64,000 nt of DNA from NCBI RefSeq assembly GCF_039634785.1, contig NZ_JBBIAB010000005.1:124001-188000 (forward strand). Reading direction: 5' to 3'. The notes beneath the pieces were generated by a model, which was given only the letters and a program-made list of their open reading frames with translations, did not search any database and was not told the origin of the DNA. Of this stretch, positions 36,126-46,500 are shown one piece after another; within the stretch, counting starts at the first letter, position 1; every line of letters begins with the position of its first letter. This DNA is from Tistrella mobilis (GTDB taxonomy: Bacteria > Pseudomonadota > Alphaproteobacteria > Tistrellales > Tistrellaceae). A program made the position numbers and the translations under genes.

Positions 36126-36625
36126 CGGGGCGGCCCCATGCGCTTGGCGCTGATCACGCCGGTGTTCACACCGCTCCAGCCCAGCTCCCCGGACAGGCGG
36201 CCGTATTCGATCTTCGGGCAGCGGTTCATCACCACGTTCAGCCCGGCCGCTTCGGCGCGGGCGGCTGCCGCGTCGTTGCGCACGCCCAGCTGCATCCACA
36301 CCGTCTTTGCGCCGATGCGGATGGCATCGTCGGTGATCGGCCCAGCGGCGTCGGAATTGCGGAAGATGTCCACCATGTCGGGAACCACGGGCAGCTCGTC
36401 CAGCGTCGCGTAGACGGGTTCACCCAGAATGGTCTGGCTGGCGGCGACGGGGTTGACCGGGATCACCCGATAGCCCTTTTCCTGCAGATATTTCATGGCG
36501 AAATAGCTTGGCCGGTTCCAGTTCGGGCTGGCGCCGACCATGGCGATGACACGGGTGTTGCGCAGGATGTCGCGGATATAGGCATCAGGATAGCGGTCAT
36601 GGACGACCGCACGGGTCCCGGTCAT
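36122..36625 (-). CDS. CoA-binding domain protein (YccU-like)
   Basis: 167 residues. A Rossmann-type CoA-binding domain with VIAMVGASPNWNRPSYFAMKYL, GYRVIPVNP and the C-terminal VVMNRCPKIEYGRL is characteristic of the YccU/CoA_binding_2 family. No catalytic function is assigned. The gene lies between enoyl-CoA hydratase and metY and overlaps metY; conserved linkage of this family with metY is known in alphaproteobacteria and suggests a link to sulfur amino acid metabolism. The start at 36625 follows the ech stop by four bases. Confidence 0.85.
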   Translation of the reverse strand: MTGTRAVVHDRYPDAYIRDILRNTRVIAMVGASPNWNRPSYFAMKYLQEKGYRVIPVNPVAASQTILGEPVYATLDELPVVPDMVDIFRNSDAAGPITDDAIRIGAKTVWMQLGVRNDAAAARAEAAGLNVVMNRCPKIEYGRLSGELGWSGVNTGVISAKRMGPPR

Positions 36626-36629
36626 CGGA

Positions 36630-37439
36630 TCAGCACCCCTGCCAGACGGGCTGGCGCTTGTTGATGAAGGCGTCGATGCCCTCTTCGGCATCGCGGGCCA
36701 TCATGTTTTCGGTCATCACCCGCGAGGCATAGGCATAGGCGTCGTCGAGCGGCATCTCGACCTGCGCGTAGAAGGCCTCCTTGCCGATCTTGAGCGTCAG
36801 CGGCGACTTGGACGCGATGATCCGCGCCATGCCCATCACCGTGTCCGACAGCTCTTCGGGGGCGACGACGCGGTTGACCAGGCCGAAACGGTACGCCGTC
36901 TCTGCATCGGCCATCTGGCCCAGCAGCAGCATCTCCATCGCGTGTTTGCGGCCGACCGCGCGCGAGAGCGCCACCATCGGCGTCGAGCAGAACAGGCCGA
37001 GATTGACCCCGGGGGTCGCGAAGCGCGCGGTGGTCGCGGCGACCGCCAGGTCGCAGCTCGCCACCAGCTGGCAGCCTGCCGCCGTCGCGATGCCCGACAC
37101 TTCGGCGATCACCGGCTTGGGCAGGCGCACGATCCGGGTCATCATCCGGCTGCACTGGGCGAAGAGCGCTTCATAAGAGGCGCGATCCGGTGACGCCCGC
37201 ATTTCCTTCAGATCGTGGCCGGCGCAGAAGGCCGGACCTTCCGCGCGCAGCACCACCACCCGTGCCGCCGGGTCGGCGGCGATCTGCTCCAGAGCGGTTT
37301 CGATCGCGGTCATCATGCCGAGAGACAGCGCGTTCCGCTGTGCCGAGCGGGTGAGGGTCAGCACGGCAACGCCATCGGCCTCCACCTCAAGCCGGATGGG
37401 AGCTGCCTCGGCGGTCCTGGTCGGCGACTGATCGGTCAT
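36630..37439 (-). CDS. Enoyl-CoA hydratase/isomerase family protein
   Basis: 269 residues of the crotonase fold. The CoA-binding and oxyanion-hole segments are RNALSLGMM, AFCAGHDLKEM (Ala-Gly-His-Asp) and SGIATAAGCQLVASCDLAVA. The two catalytic Glu of classical enoyl-CoA hydratase are not obvious: the second site reads PGVNLGLFCSTP, so the reaction may differ (ECHDC3-like). The ribosome site GGAGGGAGAA precedes the ATG at 37439. It is the first gene of a three-gene operon with a good promoter at 37538-37566. Confidence 0.87.
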   Translation of the reverse strand: MTDQSPTRTAEAAPIRLEVEADGVAVLTLTRSAQRNALSLGMMTAIETALEQIAADPAARVVVLRAEGPAFCAGHDLKEMRASPDRASYEALFAQCSRMMTRIVRLPKPVIAEVSGIATAAGCQLVASCDLAVAATTARFATPGVNLGLFCSTPMVALSRAVGRKHAMEMLLLGQMADAETAYRFGLVNRVVAPEELSDTVMGMARIIASKSPLTLKIGKEAFYAQVEMPLDDAYAYASRVMTENMMARDAEEGIDAFINKRQPVWQGC

Positions 37440-37537
37440 GGCGCGTTCTCCCTCCCTCTTCGGGATATCGATCCGGAATGTCTGCGGGGCTCGTCAACTG
37501 CGTGCCCTGCGGCAACGGCCCTGCAGTTTTGCGCGCA

Positions 37538-37566
37538 TCATAACGCTCTCCGATGCCCCCGTCCAA
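37538..37566 (-). promoter_or_regulatory. Promoter of the enoyl-CoA hydratase/metY operon
   Basis: On the minus strand TTGGAC (37566-37561) and TTATGA (37543-37538) with a 17-base spacer, about 100 bases upstream of the first start codon. Confidence 0.6.
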
Positions 37567-37633
37567 GTCTCTGCCGGTGCCCGAACGGGTACGAAAAGGC
37601 TGCAAAGCGGCGGTTCTCCTGGGACAGGATGTG

Positions 37634-37649
37634 TGGTATTATGATACCA
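37634..37649. promoter_or_regulatory. Palindrome TGGTAT-TATG-ATACCA
   Basis: A perfect 6-bp inverted repeat with a 4-base spacer in the AT-rich divergent spacer between the metY operon and rplM. TGGTAT...ATACCA halves are typical of GntR-family operators. It lies upstream of both promoters. The remainder of this 315-base spacer holds the two promoters and no gene. Confidence 0.35.
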
Positions 37650-37686
37650 AATTTATAAGTCTTTGAAAATAAACAAACATTACCCA

Positions 37687-37714
37687 TTGACGGCCGTGGG
37701 TTCCGTGGCATACT
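37687..37714 (+). promoter_or_regulatory. Promoter of rplM-rpsI
   Basis: TTGACG at 37687-37692 and CATACT at 37709-37714, 16-base spacer, about 40 bases before the rplM start. Confidence 0.6.
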
Positions 37715-37754
37715 CCGCCTCCAGTTTCAAGAACCCATCTCGGTGCCAAGGCTC

Positions 37755-38213
37755 ATGAAGACCTATACCGCCAAGCTGGCAGACCTTGAGCACAAGTGGA
37801 CGGTGATCGACGCTGACGGGCTCGTGCTCGGCCGTCTCGCCGCCCTTGTTGCCAACCGTCTGCGCGGCAAGCACAAGCCGATGTTCACCCCCCACATGGA
37901 TTGCGGCGATCACATCGTGATCGTCAATGCCGAAAAGGTGGTGCTCACCGGCCGCAAGCGCGTCCAGAAGACCTACTACTGGCACACCGGCCATCCGGGC
38001 GGCATCAAGGAGCGGACCGCGGACAAGATCCTCGACGGTCGCTACCCTGAGCGCGTGATCGAGGCCGCCGTGCGCCGCATGGTCCCCCGTGGCCCCCTCG
38101 GCCGCGATGTGATGCGCAAGCTGCACGTCTATGCCGGCCCCGAGCATCCGCATGCGGCCCAGACCCCGGAGCCGCTGGACGTCGCCGCCCTGAACCGCAA
38201 GAACGTGGGGTAA
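37755..38213 (+). CDS. rplM: Ribosomal protein uL13
   Basis: 152 residues. N-terminus [20 protein letters not shown], the middle [18 protein letters not shown] and C-terminal [21 protein letters not shown] are diagnostic of L13. Large-subunit protein. The ATG at 37755 follows CCAAGGCTC. Forms the universal rplM-rpsI operon with the next gene. Confidence 0.97.
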   Translation: MKTYTAKLADLEHKWTVIDADGLVLGRLAALVANRLRGKHKPMFTPHMDCGDHIVIVNAEKVVLTGRKRVQKTYYWHTGHPGGIKERTADKILDGRYPERVIEAAVRRMVPRGPLGRDVMRKLHVYAGPEHPHAAQTPEPLDVAALNRKNVG

Positions 38214-38220
38214 TCGAGCT

Positions 38221-38715
38221 ATGACCGAAACCAACGTTCAGGCCCAGGGCCTCGGCGCGCTGAAGGACATGGCCCAGGCCGCCGGTCTGATCGCCGACGA
38301 GCAGCTCCCCGAGCCGGTCCGCGATGCGCAGGGCCGTTCCTATGCCACCGGCAAGCGCAAGAACGCGATCGCTCGCGTCTGGGTGAAGCCGGGTTCGGGC
38401 AAGATCACCGTCAACGGCCAGGACGCCGACGCCTATTTCAAGCGTCCGGTTCTGATGATGGTCATCCGTCAGCCCTTCACCGTGGCCAACGTCGTCGACA
38501 ATTTCGACATCGTTGCGACCGTGGTCGGCGGCGGCCTGTCGGGTCAGGCGGGTGCCGTGCGTCACGGCATCAGCAAGGCGCTCACCCTCTACGAGCCGAC
38601 CCTGCGCAAGCCGCTGAAGAAGGAAGGCTTCCTGACCCGCGACAGCCGCGTCGTCGAGCGCAAGAAGTACGGTAAGGCCAAGGCCCGCCGCAGCTTCCAG
38701 TTCTCGAAGCGCTGA
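38221..38715 (+). CDS. rpsI: Ribosomal protein uS9
   Basis: 164 residues. The S9 core begins at [20 protein letters not shown] and ends with the basic tail [25 protein letters not shown], which reaches the decoding site. The N-terminal extension of about 35 residues is common in alphaproteobacteria. Start seven bases after rplM. A strong terminator follows. Confidence 0.97.
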   Translation: MTETNVQAQGLGALKDMAQAAGLIADEQLPEPVRDAQGRSYATGKRKNAIARVWVKPGSGKITVNGQDADAYFKRPVLMMVIRQPFTVANVVDNFDIVATVVGGGLSGQAGAVRHGISKALTLYEPTLRKPLKKEGFLTRDSRVVERKKYGKAKARRSFQFSKR

Positions 38716-38777
38716 TCCGCGCCGGGGCTGCGATCCTTCCGGGATCTGCGGCCCCGTGCACCGGGTATGCCTTTGCG

Positions 38778-38816
38778 AAAAGCCGGCAGTCCCCTTTGGG
38801 GCTGCCGGCTTTTCGT
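38778..38816 (+). terminator. Terminator after rpsI
   Basis: AAAAGCCGGCAG (38778-38789), a one-base bulge, CCCC, TTT loop, GGGG and CTGCCGGCTTTT (38802-38813). The stem is A-rich on the left and T-rich on the right. Confidence 0.85.
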
Positions 38817-38915
38817 TATGGGGCAGGGGGATGGCGTCGTTGCCGGATGCATCAGGCCGTGTCAACATCGGTGGACGGTCTGCATGTCGTCTCGCCTGAA
38901 GGGGACGCCTTTTCC

Positions 38916-39851
38916 ATGACCACAGGCATCCGCAGCTTCTCGGCCTGGCTCGAAGACGTCGACGGCTTTCTCGCTGAAGCCTCGCCGGCGGATGCGCTTG
39001 ATCTGGCGATCGGACGGCTGGCGGGCGTACTGGGTTTCGATTCCGCCTGGTACGGCTTTTCCGCCTGGGATGGCGGGCGGGTGGAGATCGCGGCCTCGCG
39101 CACCTTCAACATCACCGGCCCGTTCTTCGACGACTGGCGGGCGATGCGTCATGACGATCTGATGCTGGGCCAGATCCGCCGCGCCCCTGACCGGGTTGCC
39201 ACCTATCGCAGGCGGCAGGTCGAACAGACGCCCGGGCTGATACGGATGTCGGGGCGCTACGACCTCGACGCCGCGGCGGGCGCGATGTCGTTCCGGCCTG
39301 GACAGCCCGCCTCGCTCTTCCTCGCCTGTTATCGCGGTGGTGGGGATGGGAGATCCTGGCATGAGGACGAGCAGGATTTCCTCTACGGTGCGGTCACAAC
39401 CCTGGACCGCATGGTTCGTGGCCGTGCAGAAGCGCCGACCGATGCCGATAGCGTGCAGCTGCATGTCACCCCGGCGGGTCTGTGCATTTTCGGCTGGCGG
39501 CATCTGGCACGGCTGGGTCTCGCAGCGGAACCATGGCTGCCGACACCGCTCCGCGAGATCCTCGGACACCCGGGGCGACAGGAGGTTCCGGCACTCGGAT
39601 TGATGGCCGAGGTCGACGGGGCAGGGGCCGGACTGGTGCGGCTGGTGCTGCGCCGCGTGGCGCCTGTGGACCGGCTCTCCCCGCGCGAGGCCGAGATTGC
39701 CGCCCTGCTGGCCCGCGGCCAGGGCCACAAGGAAGTTGCCCGGCAACTTGGGCTGTCGCCCGTCACCATCCGCAATCAGACCCGCCGGATCTATGACAAG
39801 CTGGGGATCAATTCCCGTGCCGCTCTGGTGACGGCGCTCGGGTCGATGTGA
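38916..39851 (+). CDS. LuxR family transcriptional regulator
   Basis: About 311 residues. The last 65 residues form a GerE/LuxR helix-turn-helix: LSPREAEIAALLARGQGHKEVARQLGLSPVTIRNQTRRIYDKLGINSRAAL. The N-terminal 230 residues resemble a GAF/PAS-like sensory region (LGFDSAWYGFSAWDGG) rather than an acyl-homoserine-lactone domain, and no LuxI gene is near. The start is uncertain: ATGs at 38916 and 38847 are in frame; AAGGGGA lies 12 bases before 38916. It may control the downstream amidase, but this is only positional. Confidence 0.82.
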   Translation: MTTGIRSFSAWLEDVDGFLAEASPADALDLAIGRLAGVLGFDSAWYGFSAWDGGRVEIAASRTFNITGPFFDDWRAMRHDDLMLGQIRRAPDRVATYRRRQVEQTPGLIRMSGRYDLDAAAGAMSFRPGQPASLFLACYRGGGDGRSWHEDEQDFLYGAVTTLDRMVRGRAEAPTDADSVQLHVTPAGLCIFGWRHLARLGLAAEPWLPTPLREILGHPGRQEVPALGLMAEVDGAGAGLVRLVLRRVAPVDRLSPREAEIAALLARGQGHKEVARQLGLSPVTIRNQTRRIYDKLGINSRAALVTALGSM

Positions 39852-39929
39852 TCCATCTGCATCCTGGAGACCGGCCACGGATGGGCCGAAAATCCTCGGG
39901 TCCCGCTATACAAAACAGGGAGACGAGGG

Positions 39930-41357
39930 ATGGAACTAAAGGATTACGTTGCCGAGGATGCGACCGGCCTTGCCGGTCTGGTCGCGGCAGGCGAAGTGAG
40001 CGCCGCCGAGTTGACCGAATGCGCCAATCAGGCGATCGAGGCAGTGAACGGCCGGATCAATGCGGTGGTTCGCCGCTTCGACGAGCCGGTGCCGGGCGAC
40101 CCGTCCGGTCCTTTTGCCGGTGTGCCGTTCCTGGTGAAGGATCTCGTCCTGGCGGTCGGCGGCCATCCGGAAATGATGGGTTCGCGGATGCTGGGCCAGG
40201 GGCAGTTCGTGCCCCCGGTCGATTCGGAACTCTTTGCCCGTTTCAGGCGGGCGGGTTTGAACACGCTGGGTATCACCGCGACGCCCGAATTCGGCTTCAA
40301 CGCTACGACGGAGGGGCTGCTCTACGGACCGACGCGCAATCCGTGGAATCTGGAGCGATCGCCGGGCGGTTCCTCCGGCGGCTCGGCGGCGGCAGTGGCC
40401 GCGGGCATCGTGCCATTCGCCCATGCCAATGACGGGGGCGGATCGATCCGGATCCCGGCCGCGGCCTGCGGGCTGGTGGGTCTCAAGCCCTCGCGCGGGC
40501 GCATACCGTTCGGGCCCTATTACGGCCTGCCGCTGCTGGGCATGGCCAACGAGTTTGCCGTGACGCGAAGCATGCGCGATGCAGCCACCCTGCTCGACGC
40601 GGTCGCAGGGGCCGATCCCGGGGCAATGACCGATATCCCGCCGCCGGCCGTGCCCTATGCCGAGGCCATCCGCAAGCCGACGCCAAAGCTGCGCATCGCC
40701 CTGGCCCGGCAGTGGCCGGGGTCGCCGGCAGCCGCGCCTCATATCGATGCGGCGCTGGTCCGGACTGCGAAACTGCTGGAAGCGGAAGGGCATGTCGTCG
40801 AAGAGGCAGCGCCGGATTATGACGTGGCCGCTTTCCACCGGGCGAATTTCACCGCCTGGATGTCGTTCCTGGCCGCGGGGGTCTACGGTATGGCCGAGAT
40901 GCTGAACCTGCAGCCCGGGCCGGATACCGTCGAGGCAGTGACCATGGCCTGTGCACAGGCAGGGGCGAAGCTCACGGCACTGGATGTCGAGCAGGCCTTC
41001 ATGGTCATGAACACGGTATCGCGGAGTTTCGGCGCCTTCTTCGGCACTTATGATGCTATTCTGATGCCGGTTCTGAAGGATGTCCCGGTCCCGCTCGGCT
41101 ATCTTGATCAGAATGATCCCGATCTCGATGCGCAGGGCTGGTATGACCGGTTGTTCGATACCGTCCCCTTCACCGCGCCGTTCAACATGACCGGGCTGCC
41201 GGCGATGGCACTTCCTGCGGGCATGCATGACGGCATGCCGTTGCCGATCCAGCTCGCGGCCGGCATGGGTCGCGAGGACATTCTGTTGCAGCTGGGGCGG
41301 GATCTGGAAGAGCTCCAGCCCTGGCGTCAGGCCCGGCCGGGGGTGTTTGCCGTCTGA
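39930..41357 (+). CDS. Amidase (amidase signature family)
   Basis: 475 residues. The Ser-cisSer-Lys triad region is present: Lys70 in PFLVKDL, the [16 protein letters not shown] loop at 144-159, and the nucleophile Ser172 in [10 protein letters not shown]. The substrate is not predictable; members hydrolyse carboxamides, 6-aminohexanoate cyclic dimers and similar amides. The gene begins 79 bases after the LuxR gene with GGGAGACGAGGG as ribosome site and is followed by a hairpin and a LysR gene on the same strand. Confidence 0.92.
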   Translation: MELKDYVAEDATGLAGLVAAGEVSAAELTECANQAIEAVNGRINAVVRRFDEPVPGDPSGPFAGVPFLVKDLVLAVGGHPEMMGSRMLGQGQFVPPVDSELFARFRRAGLNTLGITATPEFGFNATTEGLLYGPTRNPWNLERSPGGSSGGSAAAVAAGIVPFAHANDGGGSIRIPAAACGLVGLKPSRGRIPFGPYYGLPLLGMANEFAVTRSMRDAATLLDAVAGADPGAMTDIPPPAVPYAEAIRKPTPKLRIALARQWPGSPAAAPHIDAALVRTAKLLEAEGHVVEEAAPDYDVAAFHRANFTAWMSFLAAGVYGMAEMLNLQPGPDTVEAVTMACAQAGAKLTALDVEQAFMVMNTVSRSFGAFFGTYDAILMPVLKDVPVPLGYLDQNDPDLDAQGWYDRLFDTVPFTAPFNMTGLPAMALPAGMHDGMPLPIQLAAGMGREDILLQLGRDLEELQPWRQARPGVFAV

Positions 41358-41376
41358 CCTGTGCCGGGCTATAGCT

Positions 41377-41402
41377 GGAGGGCGGTGCCGGCACCACCCT
41401 CC
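41377..41402 (+). terminator. Strong hairpin between amidase and LysR genes
   Basis: GGAGGG, C, GGTGCC paired with GGCACC, A, CCCTCC; 12 pairs with one C-A mismatch and no unpaired loop bases in the drawn form. No T-tract, so it could also be a regulatory palindrome before the LysR gene at 41429. Confidence 0.45.
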
Positions 41403-41428
41403 GGCAGCTTCAGGCACGGGTTCAGATT

Positions 41429-42331
41429 ATGTCGCAAGTCTCTGGCCTCAACTGGGATGATCTGCGCCTGGTACTGGTCGTCGCCGAGCAGGGCACCGTG
41501 ACCGCGGCGGCGGCGACCCTCAGGATCAGTCATCCGACCCTCTCCCGGCGCCTGCGGCAGATCGAAGCCGGATTGGGGGTGCGGCTGTTTGACCGCACGC
41601 CGCCCCGCTGGCGTCTGACCGCGGCCGGGGAGGAAATGCGCGATCTGGCCATGCGTCTGCGGGACGACATCCAGGCTCTGGAGAGCCGCATCCGCGGCAG
41701 GGATGATGCCCTGGGTGGCGTCGTCCGGCTGACGGCTCCGGATGCCGTGGCCGAGTACCTGCTGCCGGGCGTGCTGGCCAGCCTCTGCCGGGAACTGCCG
41801 GACGTCACCGTCGAACTGCTGGTATCGAACGAGGTCATTTCCCTGGCAGGACGTGCCGCCGATATCGCGCTGCGCGTCACCGAAGCCCCGGATCCGGTGC
41901 TCAAGGGGCGGCGAGTGGGTACGGTGGCAATGGCGGTCCATGCCGATGCCGAACTGGCACGGAAGTGGATGGACGGCAAACCTGCCGACCGGCCCTGGAT
42001 CGGCTATGACGCGGGACTTGCCTGCACCGGCCCCGGCCGCTGGGTCGCAGCCAATATCCCCGAATCCCGGATCCGCTTCCGCGCCAATACCCTGCCGGGT
42101 GCGGCACAGGCTGTCCGCTCCGGCATCGGATTTGGAGTGCTGCCCTGCTTCATCGGTTCTGCCATCCCGGGGCTGGTCCGGGTATCGGAGCCTCTGACGG
42201 GGCTCTCGCTCGGCCTCTGGCTTCTGGTTCATCCCGAGATGTCCCGGGTGCCGCGCATTCGCAGGACGGCCGATGCGCTGGCGCGCGCCCTTCGGACCCT
42301 CGCCCCCGTGCTCGATGGCGGTTCTGCCTGA
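41429..42331 (+). CDS. LysR family transcriptional regulator
   Basis: 300 residues. N-terminal helix-turn-helix (NWDDLRLVLVVAEQGTVTAAAATLRISHPTLSRRLRQIE) and the LysR substrate domain, with a VVRLTAPDAVAEYLLPGVL segment at its start. It is of the type that often regulates small metabolic genes. The target is not evident; the amidase upstream or the YciI gene downstream are candidates. Confidence 0.88.
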   Translation: MSQVSGLNWDDLRLVLVVAEQGTVTAAAATLRISHPTLSRRLRQIEAGLGVRLFDRTPPRWRLTAAGEEMRDLAMRLRDDIQALESRIRGRDDALGGVVRLTAPDAVAEYLLPGVLASLCRELPDVTVELLVSNEVISLAGRAADIALRVTEAPDPVLKGRRVGTVAMAVHADAELARKWMDGKPADRPWIGYDAGLACTGPGRWVAANIPESRIRFRANTLPGAAQAVRSGIGFGVLPCFIGSAIPGLVRVSEPLTGLSLGLWLLVHPEMSRVPRIRRTADALARALRTLAPVLDGGSA

Positions 42332-42428
42332 AAGCTTCTTTCGTCGGGCTGTTCAGCATCTTCGATGGGTTTGCCGTCAGTACGTCTGCACACTGGCCAG
42401 GCACGGCAATCCAGGGAGATGACCGACT

Positions 42429-42710
42429 ATGTTCGTAGTGCTGCTGAAGTTCATTGATCGCGGAAAGGCCGCCGGGGCTTTGGCCGGCCACAAGGCCTGG
42501 CTTGATGAGGGATTCGCCGAGGGGCGGTTTCTGCTCGCCGGCAGCCTTGCTTCCGGGCAAGGCGGCATAGTGTTTATCCATGGCCTCTCCGAGGAGGACG
42601 TCGAAAGGCGGGTGGCTGCTGATCCATTCGTGGCGCAGGGCGTGGTCACGGCCGAGATCGTGAGGATCACGGCGAACCGTGCCGATGCGCGGCTCGATTT
42701 TCTGACCTGA
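42429..42710 (+). CDS. YciI family protein
   Basis: 93 residues with the YciI ferredoxin-like fold: FVVLLKFIDRGKA at the N-terminus, HKAWLDEGFAEGRFLLAGSL with the conserved His, and VAADPFVAQGVVTAEIVRI. Members are small dimeric proteins of uncertain function, some with dehydrochlorinase-like or lactone-related roles. A GGGAGATGA site precedes the ATG. Confidence 0.87.
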   Translation: MFVVLLKFIDRGKAAGALAGHKAWLDEGFAEGRFLLAGSLASGQGGIVFIHGLSEEDVERRVAADPFVAQGVVTAEIVRITANRADARLDFLT

Positions 42711-42741
42711 TGAACTCAAACTGAATCAAATGCGGGATTTA

Positions 42742-42770
42742 TTGCCTTGTATATGAACTAAGAGTAGAAT
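42742..42770 (+). promoter_or_regulatory. Promoter upstream of GRDP-like gene
   Basis: TTGCCT at 42742-42747 and TAGAAT at 42765-42770 with a 17-base spacer, within an AT-rich stretch (about 42711-42775). The next start codon is 160 bases downstream, so the mRNA would have a long leader. Confidence 0.6.
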
Positions 42771-42932
42771 TTTGTGAGCTGCAGCGAGATGCGGACCACA
42801 CGGGCTCGGATCAGGCTGCAGGCTTTCTATGAGACGTTCCGACACCGCCTTCTTCCTTTCCGGATGGCTCTGCCGCGCGGCCAGTCATAAGGTCCGCGGC
42901 CGGGCCTGCGACGTTTTCGCGGGAGACTTCCA

Positions 42933-43427
42933 ATGACCCTTCCTTTGAACCTGCATCGTGATCCGCTGAATGACCGACTGATCGGGGTTCTCGGCCGCCT
43001 GGAGGCCTACGACTTTTCGCGTGTCAACGGCATGTGCGCGGCGAAATTCGGCTGGTCGGCCGAGAAATGCCGCTGGGCAGAAATGAAGCTCAAGCAGTTC
43101 CTGGCGCTCAGCTTTCTCGATCCTGACAGCTATCATGCACCGGGTGTGGAGGCTGATGAATACTGGCATCGCGCGATCCTCGACACCTACTGGTATACCG
43201 AGATGTGCAAGGACGTTTTCGGCGCCTACATCCATCATGCCCCGCTCGCGGCGCTCGGGCCCGAGCAGGAAGATTATCGTGCCCGGACGCTGCAGGCGCT
43301 CATGCACTGGTTTGCCGACGATGACTATCGTGGCGATTATCGCCTGATCGAGACCTGTCAGCAGTGCAACAATCCGACCACGCTCACCCGTGACCTGGTC
43401 TCGCATGTCTCCACACGGCTGAACTGA
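42933..43427 (+). CDS. Small soluble protein resembling GRDP/DUF1399 domain
   Basis: 164 residues without signal peptide. The central DEYWHRAILDTYWYTEMCKD segment followed by VFGAYIHHAP resembles the repeated element of glycine-rich domain proteins (GRDP/DUF1399), which has a conserved Trp-His pair and a later His-His. Cys residues occur at 35, 47 and 90 and in a C-terminal CQQC pair. Function unknown; similar short bacterial proteins exist as stand-alone genes. It lies between an AT-rich promoter region and dnaE. The call rests on motif resemblance only. Confidence 0.6.
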   Translation: MTLPLNLHRDPLNDRLIGVLGRLEAYDFSRVNGMCAAKFGWSAEKCRWAEMKLKQFLALSFLDPDSYHAPGVEADEYWHRAILDTYWYTEMCKDVFGAYIHHAPLAALGPEQEDYRARTLQALMHWFADDDYRGDYRLIETCQQCNNPTTLTRDLVSHVSTRLN

Positions 43428-43516
43428 CAGGGACCGCGCCCGAGGTTGCTCCGGGCGGGGATTTGGTCCAGATTTCCCGGATCGTCCCCGCCCCGAGCGA
43501 TGGAGCGCCCTGACCT

Positions 43517-46500
43517 GTGTCGCATGCCGATTTCGTCCATCTTCGCGTCCATACTGCCTATTCGCTGTCCGAAGGGGCGGTGAAGACCAAGGATCTGGTC
43601 AAGCTGGCCAAGGCGCAGAAGATGCCGGCGGTGGCGGTGACCGACACCGGCAATCTGTTCGGCGCGATGGAGATTTCCTCCACCCTGCCCAAGGAAGGCA
43701 TCCAGCCGATCCTGGGCATGATCATCCGGCTGACCCGTGCTGCCGGCGAGGACCGTTTCGGCCGCCGCCCGGAACCCGAGCCGCTGGTGCTGCTGGCCCA
43801 GACCGGGGCCGGCTATGACAATCTCGGCCGGATCGTCAGCCGGGCGTTCATGGAGACGCCGACCGGCGAAACTCCCCAGGTTTCCGAACAGGTTCTGGCA
43901 GAGTTCTCGTCCGACATCATCTGTCTGTCGGGCGGCCCCAACGGCCCGGTGGGCGCCCGCATCCTTGAGGGGCGGGACGACGAGGCGCGGGCGCAGGCCG
44001 AGCGTCTGGCAGCAATCTTTCCCGGCCGGTTCTATATTGAACTGATGCGCCATTGCGCCCCGGGGGAGACGCCGCCCGATGCCGAGGCGGACAGCGAGCC
44101 GGGGCTGGTCGAGATCGCCTATGATCTCGATCTGCCGCTGGTGGCGACGAATGACGTCTTCTTTACCACCGAGGCGATGTACGAGGCCCATGACGCGCTG
44201 CTGTGCATCGCGGAAGGTCGGCATATCGAGGATACCAACCGCCGCCGCCTCACACCCCATCACTATTTCAAATCAGCGGCCGAGATGCGGGCGCTGTTCG
44301 CCGATCTGCCCGAAGCGATCGACAACACGCTGGTGATCGCGAAGCGTTGCGCGGCCAAGGCACCGTTCCGCAAACCGATTCTGCCCAAATCCACCCGCGA
44401 TCCCAATGCGCGGGAGGAGGATGAACTCCGCCGCCTTTCGAAAGAAGGGCTGGAGCGCCGCCTTGAGACGGCGGTTTACACGCCCGCCATGGACGAGGCG
44501 GCGCGCGAGGCCGTTGCGATACCCTATCGGGAGCGGCTGGACTACGAACTCGACGTGATCGTGAAGATGGGCTTTCCCGGCTATTTCCTGATCGTGGCGG
44601 AGTTCATCCAGTGGGCAAAGGCGCACGGCATCCCGGTCGGGCCCGGCCGCGGTTCCGGCGCGGGCTCGGTCGTGGCCTGGTCGCTGACCATCACCGATCT
44701 CGACCCGTTGCGGTTCGGCCTGCTGTTCGAGCGCTTCCTGAACCCGGAACGCGTGTCGATGCCGGATTTCGACGTCGACTTCTGTCAGGACCGCCGCGAC
44801 GAGGTGATCCAGCACGTCCGCGAACTCTATGGCTTCGACCGCGTCGCCCAGATCATCACCTTCGGTAAGCTCCAGGCCCGCGCGGTGCTGCGCGATGTCG
44901 GCCGCGTGCTGGGCATGCCTTTCGGTCAGACCGACAAGATCTGCAAGCTGGTCCCGAACAACCCGGCGAACCCGGTCACCCTGCAGGAGGCGATCGACGG
45001 CGAACCGGCGCTGCAGCGGGCGCGTGACGAGGATGAACAGGTCGCGCGGCTGATCAGCATCGCGCTCAAGCTCGAAGGCCTCTATCGACACGCCTCGACC
45101 CATGCGGCCGGCGTGGTGATCGGCGACCGGCCGCTCGACGAACTGGTGCCGCTCTATCGCGATCCGCGCTCCGACATGCCGGTCACCCAGTTTTCGATGA
45201 AGTATGTCGAGCAGACCGGGCTGATCAAGTTCGACTTCCTGGGGCTGAAAACCCTGACCGTGATCACCACCGCCGAGCGGCTGATCCGGCAGGTCGAGCC
45301 CGATTTCGACATCAACCGGGTGCCGCTGGACGACCGGAAGAGCTTCGAGATGCTGGCCCGCGGCGAAGGCGTCGGCGTGTTCCAGCTGGAAAGCTCGGGC
45401 ATGCGCGACGTGCTGCGCAAGATGCGCCCCGATAAGTTCGAAGACATCATCGCGGTGGTGGCGCTCTACCGCCCGGGCCCCATGGACAACATTCCGCGCT
45501 ACATCGCGGTCAAGCACGGCTCGGAAGAGGCCGAATACCTCCATCCCATGCTCAAGCCGATCCTGGAGGAAACCTACGGGATCATGATCTATCAGGAGCA
45601 GGTGATGCAGGCGGCCCAGGTGCTGGCGGGCTACAGCCTGGGCCAGGCCGATCTTCTGCGCCGCGCGATGGGCAAGAAGATCAAGGAGGAGATGGACGCC
45701 CAGCGTGAGAGCTTCACCAAGGGTGCCGTCGCCAATGGGGTCGACAAGGAGACCGCCGGCCTGATCTTCGACCAGATCGCCAAGTTCGCAGGTTACGGCT
45801 TCAACAAATCGCATGCCGCGGCCTACGCGCTGGTCGCCTATCAGACCGCCTACCTCAAGGCCAACTGGCCGGTCGAGTTCATGGCCGCCTCGATGACGCT
45901 CGATATGCACAACACCGACAAGCTGGCCGGTTTCCGCCAGGAGCTGAACCGGCTCAAAATCGGCGTGGTGCCGCCGGACGTGAACCAGTCGGACGCGGTG
46001 TTCTCGGTGCGCCGGACGAAGAGCGCGCCCAAGGGCGAGATCCTCTATGCGCTGGGCGCCCTGAAACAGGTCGGCCCGCAGGCCATGGAGGAACTCGTGG
46101 CCGAGCGGCGGAAGGGCGGGCCCTATGCCGATCTCTTCGACCTCTCGGCCCGGCTCGGCACCAAGGTCATCAACAAGCGCATGATGGAAAGCCTGACCAA
46201 GGCCGGTGCTTTCGATCGTCTGAACGCCAATCGGGCGCAGGTGATGAACGCCATCGACATGGTGCTGCGCTACGGCCAGGCCGCCCAGGAGGAACGGGAG
46301 AGCAACCAGGTCAGTCTGTTCGGCGGGCCGGGCGGCGAGGCCGTGCCCAAGCCCCCAATGCCCTCGGTCGATCCGTGGATGCCGATGGAGCAGCTGAAGC
46401 GGGAGCTGGAGGCCGTGGGTTTCTATCTCTCGGCCCATCCGCTCGACGCCTATGACAAGGTCATGGACCGGCTGGGGGTGGTCAGGGCCGGCGATCTGGC

